The notes beneath the pieces were generated by a model. The model was not told the DNA's origin and did not search any database. It saw nothing but the letters and a program-made list of their open reading frames with translations. A stretch of DNA of 42,279 bases, from positions 1 to 42,279 of IMG/VR virus record IMGVR_UViG_3300008954_000097; one strand, 5' to 3'. Positions 40,238 through 42,279 of the stretch are shown here, piece by piece; the first letter of the stretch is position 1, and each line of letters starts with the position of its first letter. Origin of the DNA: a virus. The translations under genes and the position numbers were made by a program.

Positions 40238-42279
40238 AAGCGGTAGCCCATCGACTCGGTGTCAAGCCACGCTTGTCTGCCCGAACGAGATACCGATCCA
40301 TCACCTCGCCGCCGAATACGGCTAGGTCTTGCTGCGGGTCGGCTTGGATCGCCTTCGCGGTGATTGCCACCTTACTGTGAAGGCGGGTTATCGCATTGTA
40401 CAGCGTTGCTGGGGTGACAACCGTCTGGCCATCTTCCTCCAGCGTCTCGTCAATCATCGTTTGCATCAACTGCTCGACGGCTAGGTCTCGGTTAACCTTG
40501 GCTGACTTGCCCTTGCCGGCGCCCTCCTTGATCTCCTTCATGTTGACCAGTGCGCTTAACTGCGAGTTAGGTAGCAAGCTGTTAAGCTCCTTCGACTTGA
40601 CGATTTCCGCAACTGCATCGAATACGCTCTCATAGCCTAGCGCTTCAACCTCCAAGCTCCCAAGAAAACCGTGCTTCTCACGGAACTCCGCGAACTTCTC
40701 CGCACTAGCGTTAGCACTAAGACCTACCGCACTAATGATCCGCCCTGACTTGTTGCTGTGTCGCCCCTTGTAGGCGTTTTGTAGCGCTTCTTGCAGAATG
40801 ATCAGGTTCATGCAGAGGTTACGCAAGAAGCCGTACATAACGCTAACGCCCTGTCCGTATCCGTCGCCGGACTTAAATTTGAGCATCAGCTTGAACACAT
40901 CGCCCGCACCAAAGTCGACGGTGCTATCGGTATCAATGTGGTCTTGCGCTTCCACGGTTAGCTGCGTGGTGCCAACGTTGTACTTGACGGAGGCTCGCCA
41001 ACCTGCGCCCGCACCTTCTGCAAAGCTTAGGATCTCCCTGTCACACCCTGAATAGTTCCAGGTCGTAGGGGCTACGCTGTAGATCGAGGGCGCTTGACCT
41101 TCGAGCGTACGCGTGAGCAGTTGGATACCCTCGTCTGCGAACCGGGGCCGCGTCACACGTCCGTTGAAGAATTCGCAAAACTCGTCGCCCTTCATCCCGT
41201 TAGTAATGAAGCCCATACCAGGCAGCACGGGGTCTCGACGGTTCCACGTCTTCTCTTGCTCGGTGCCCTCTCCGGTGATCCCGTTGAGGTTATCGGGGTG
41301 GTCCTTGGTGCTCTTCAGCCCGTGACCAGCTAAGGCGGCCATGCCTCCGCGCTCAAGGTTGAGCGGCTCACCAGTGCGCTGGTCAACGAACTGGATCTTG
41401 CCGGCGTCGTCCTGCTGCGCTCGGATCTGCCCCAACTTGATCAACCGCTGTTCGCGCTTCTCGGCGCCGATCACCTTGGCTATCTCCTGCGCTGCGTCGC
41501 GCAAGGTAGGAAGCTCCTCGTGGGCTAGTCGGCTCTGACCTAGCGCGCGCTCGCCGTACGCATTGAGCACAGTGCCGAGGGTTACCGCTGTGTCGGCTAC
41601 GTGAAAGCCCATCGCTCCAAGCTCTTCCGCCTGGTCGGTGACTCGTGCAAGACAGGTGCTAGTTACACCGTGACTTGACCACGTTCCGCCCTTGCCTCCC
41701 TGGTTCTCGGCGCTGCGTAGTGCTCCGGTCTCGGCTCGGTAGGTCTCGACCTGGGCGGCGACTTCGGCGGCGGCGTCGTTAACCTGTTCGGCTGCTGTCT
41801 GTACTGCTTCCAGGGCTGCGCGCCCGTCGTCGTCTAGCGCTCGGCGCTGTGCTCGGTTGCCGAATGCCCCCAGCACAGCGGCGGGGATATCGACCATCAA
41901 GTTACCAGGGATGGGCGAGGAAACGCTTAGCGGATAGGTCCTCGTCGGTGCTGTCGTCTGCTCGGCGCTCGGCTTGAAGACTGTGCCCCGTGGGTTGATC
42001 TCCAAGCATTCGTGAAGCTTGCATCCGTCGCGGTACGCGCTACACCCTAGCCCGCTCCGGCCCTGAATGACTTGGCCGGTACATCCATCCATCGGGCACG
42101 GGTCGCCCTTGTTGATAGTGGGTGGCACCTCTGCGAGGTTGACGATGGGGTCTTTGTCGTCGTCTTGCTCTGCGTCCGGGTTAGCGGCGGGCTTAACGAT
42201 CTGCCCCTCAAAGCCGTTAGTGGCATGTAGTCGCATTACCTCGTCTTGGCTTAGGTTGTCGGTCTGGTTTCCGTCTGTG
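40230..42279 (-). CDS. DUF932-like phage/plasmid protein with zinc ribbon (5' end may lie outside window)
   Basis: The ATG at 42236 gives 668 residues, but the frame stays open to the edge (42278) and reads plausibly (TDGNQTDNLSQDEVM). The only ribosome-like site is too close to that ATG, so the true start may be outside. Near residues 47-76 a topoisomerase-type zinc ribbon is seen (CPMDGCTG, GCSAYRDGCKLHEC). The middle has a coiled-coil Ala/Glu region. The C-terminal half contains FKLMLKFKSGDGYGQGVSV then FLRNLCMNLIIL (about 455-490), which resembles DUF932 proteins of phages and plasmids (function unknown). Codon use is clearly more G+C-rich than in the phage genes to the left. The family assignment is moderate. 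Confidence 0.5.
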   Translation of the reverse strand, partial: TDGNQTDNLSQDEVMRLHATNGFEGQIVKPAANPDAEQDDDKDPIVNLAEVPPTINKGDPCPMDGCTGQVIQGRSGLGCSAYRDGCKLHECLEINPRGTVFKPSAEQTTAPTRTYPLSVSSPIPGNLMVDIPAAVLGAFGNRAQRRALDDDGRAALEAVQTAAEQVNDAAAEVAAQVETYRAETGALRSAENQGGKGGTWSSHGVTSTCLARVTDQAEELGAMGFHVADTAVTLGTVLNAYGERALGQSRLAHEELPTLRDAAQEIAKVIGAEKREQRLIKLGQIRAQQDDAGKIQFVDQRTGEPLNLERGGMAALAGHGLKSTKDHPDNLNGITGEGTEQEKTWNRRDPVLPGMGFITNGMKGDEFCEFFNGRVTRPRFADEGIQLLTRTLEGQAPSIYSVAPTTWNYSGCDREILSFAEGAGAGWRASVKYNVGTTQLTVEAQDHIDTDSTVDFGAGDVFKLMLKFKSGDGYGQGVSVMYGFLRNLCMNLIILQEALQNAYKGRHSNKSGRIISAVGLSANASAEKFAEFREKHGFLGSLEVEALGYESVFDAVAEIVKSKELNSLLPNSQLSALVNMKEIKEGAGKGKSAKVNRDLAVEQLMQTMIDETLEEDGQTVVTPATLYNAITRLHSKVAITAKAIQADPQQDLAVFGGEVMDRYLVRADKRGLTPSRWATAYA

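Overview
The window is most of the genome of a tailed double-stranded DNA phage, probably podovirus-like. It has a terminase, portal, scaffold and capsid set, a T7 gp11-like adaptor, a gp12-like nozzle, and very large candidate ejection (internal virion) proteins. I see no tape measure, tail tube, sheath or phage RNA polymerase. No integrase, CRISPR array or rRNA is visible. The host cannot be named from the sequence. A DNA polymerase is cut by the left edge, and the last gene runs open into the right edge, so both ends are truncated.

Layout. (1) Positions 1-2846, + strand: end of a family A DNA polymerase, a Rad50/SbcC-like ATPase, a zinc/winged-helix-type protein and a small acidic membrane protein. 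(2) Positions 2767-4730, - strand: lysis region (coiled-coil membrane protein, cysteine peptidoglycan-active enzyme) and small genes. (3) Positions 4767-7443, - strand: small virion or receptor-binding-type proteins and two decoration-like paralogues. (4) Positions 7558-17494: a 2027-residue polyvalent ejection protein and three companions. (5) Positions 17498-24227: three beta-rich tail-tip candidates, nozzle, a small protein and adaptor. (6) Positions 24269-27127: third decoration paralogue, major capsid protein, scaffold and an acidic companion. (7) Positions 27232-32787: zinc-ribbon protein, an ADP-ribosyltransferase-type protein and other cargo candidates around the portal gene. (8) Positions 32787-35807: TerL, a candidate TerS and an HTH-type protein. 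(9) Positions 35810-38992: primase-helicase and a MerR/excisionase-type regulator. (10) Positions 38993-40120: gene-poor control region. (11) Positions 40121-42279: a G+C-richer segment with a DUF932-like gene, a tiny membrane ORF and a terminator.

Two things stand out. First, six proteins between 25.8 and 32.8 kb share a short basic helix, roughly R-x-x-A-A-[KRQE]-[KRN]-A-[LF]. It lies at the extreme C-terminus of the scaffold and at the N- or C-terminus of five others, including the ART-like protein. This looks like a prohead-loading tag, analogous to the T4 capsid-targeting sequence that loads Alt and the internal proteins. Second, positions 39097-39450 hold a mirror-symmetric array of TGTAACC boxes (3+2+2+3) bordered by paired TTGAC boxes. 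Another TGTAACC sits on the probable transcription start of the HTH gene. This suggests a replication origin or operator array read by that HTH protein, beside the primase-helicase gene.

The - strand genes are tightly packed, with stop/start overlaps of 1-11 bases and Shine-Dalgarno sequences at most starts, so they probably form long polycistronic units. A good sigma70-type promoter lies before the acidic/scaffold/capsid block (27146-27174) and another before the HTH gene (39033-39061).
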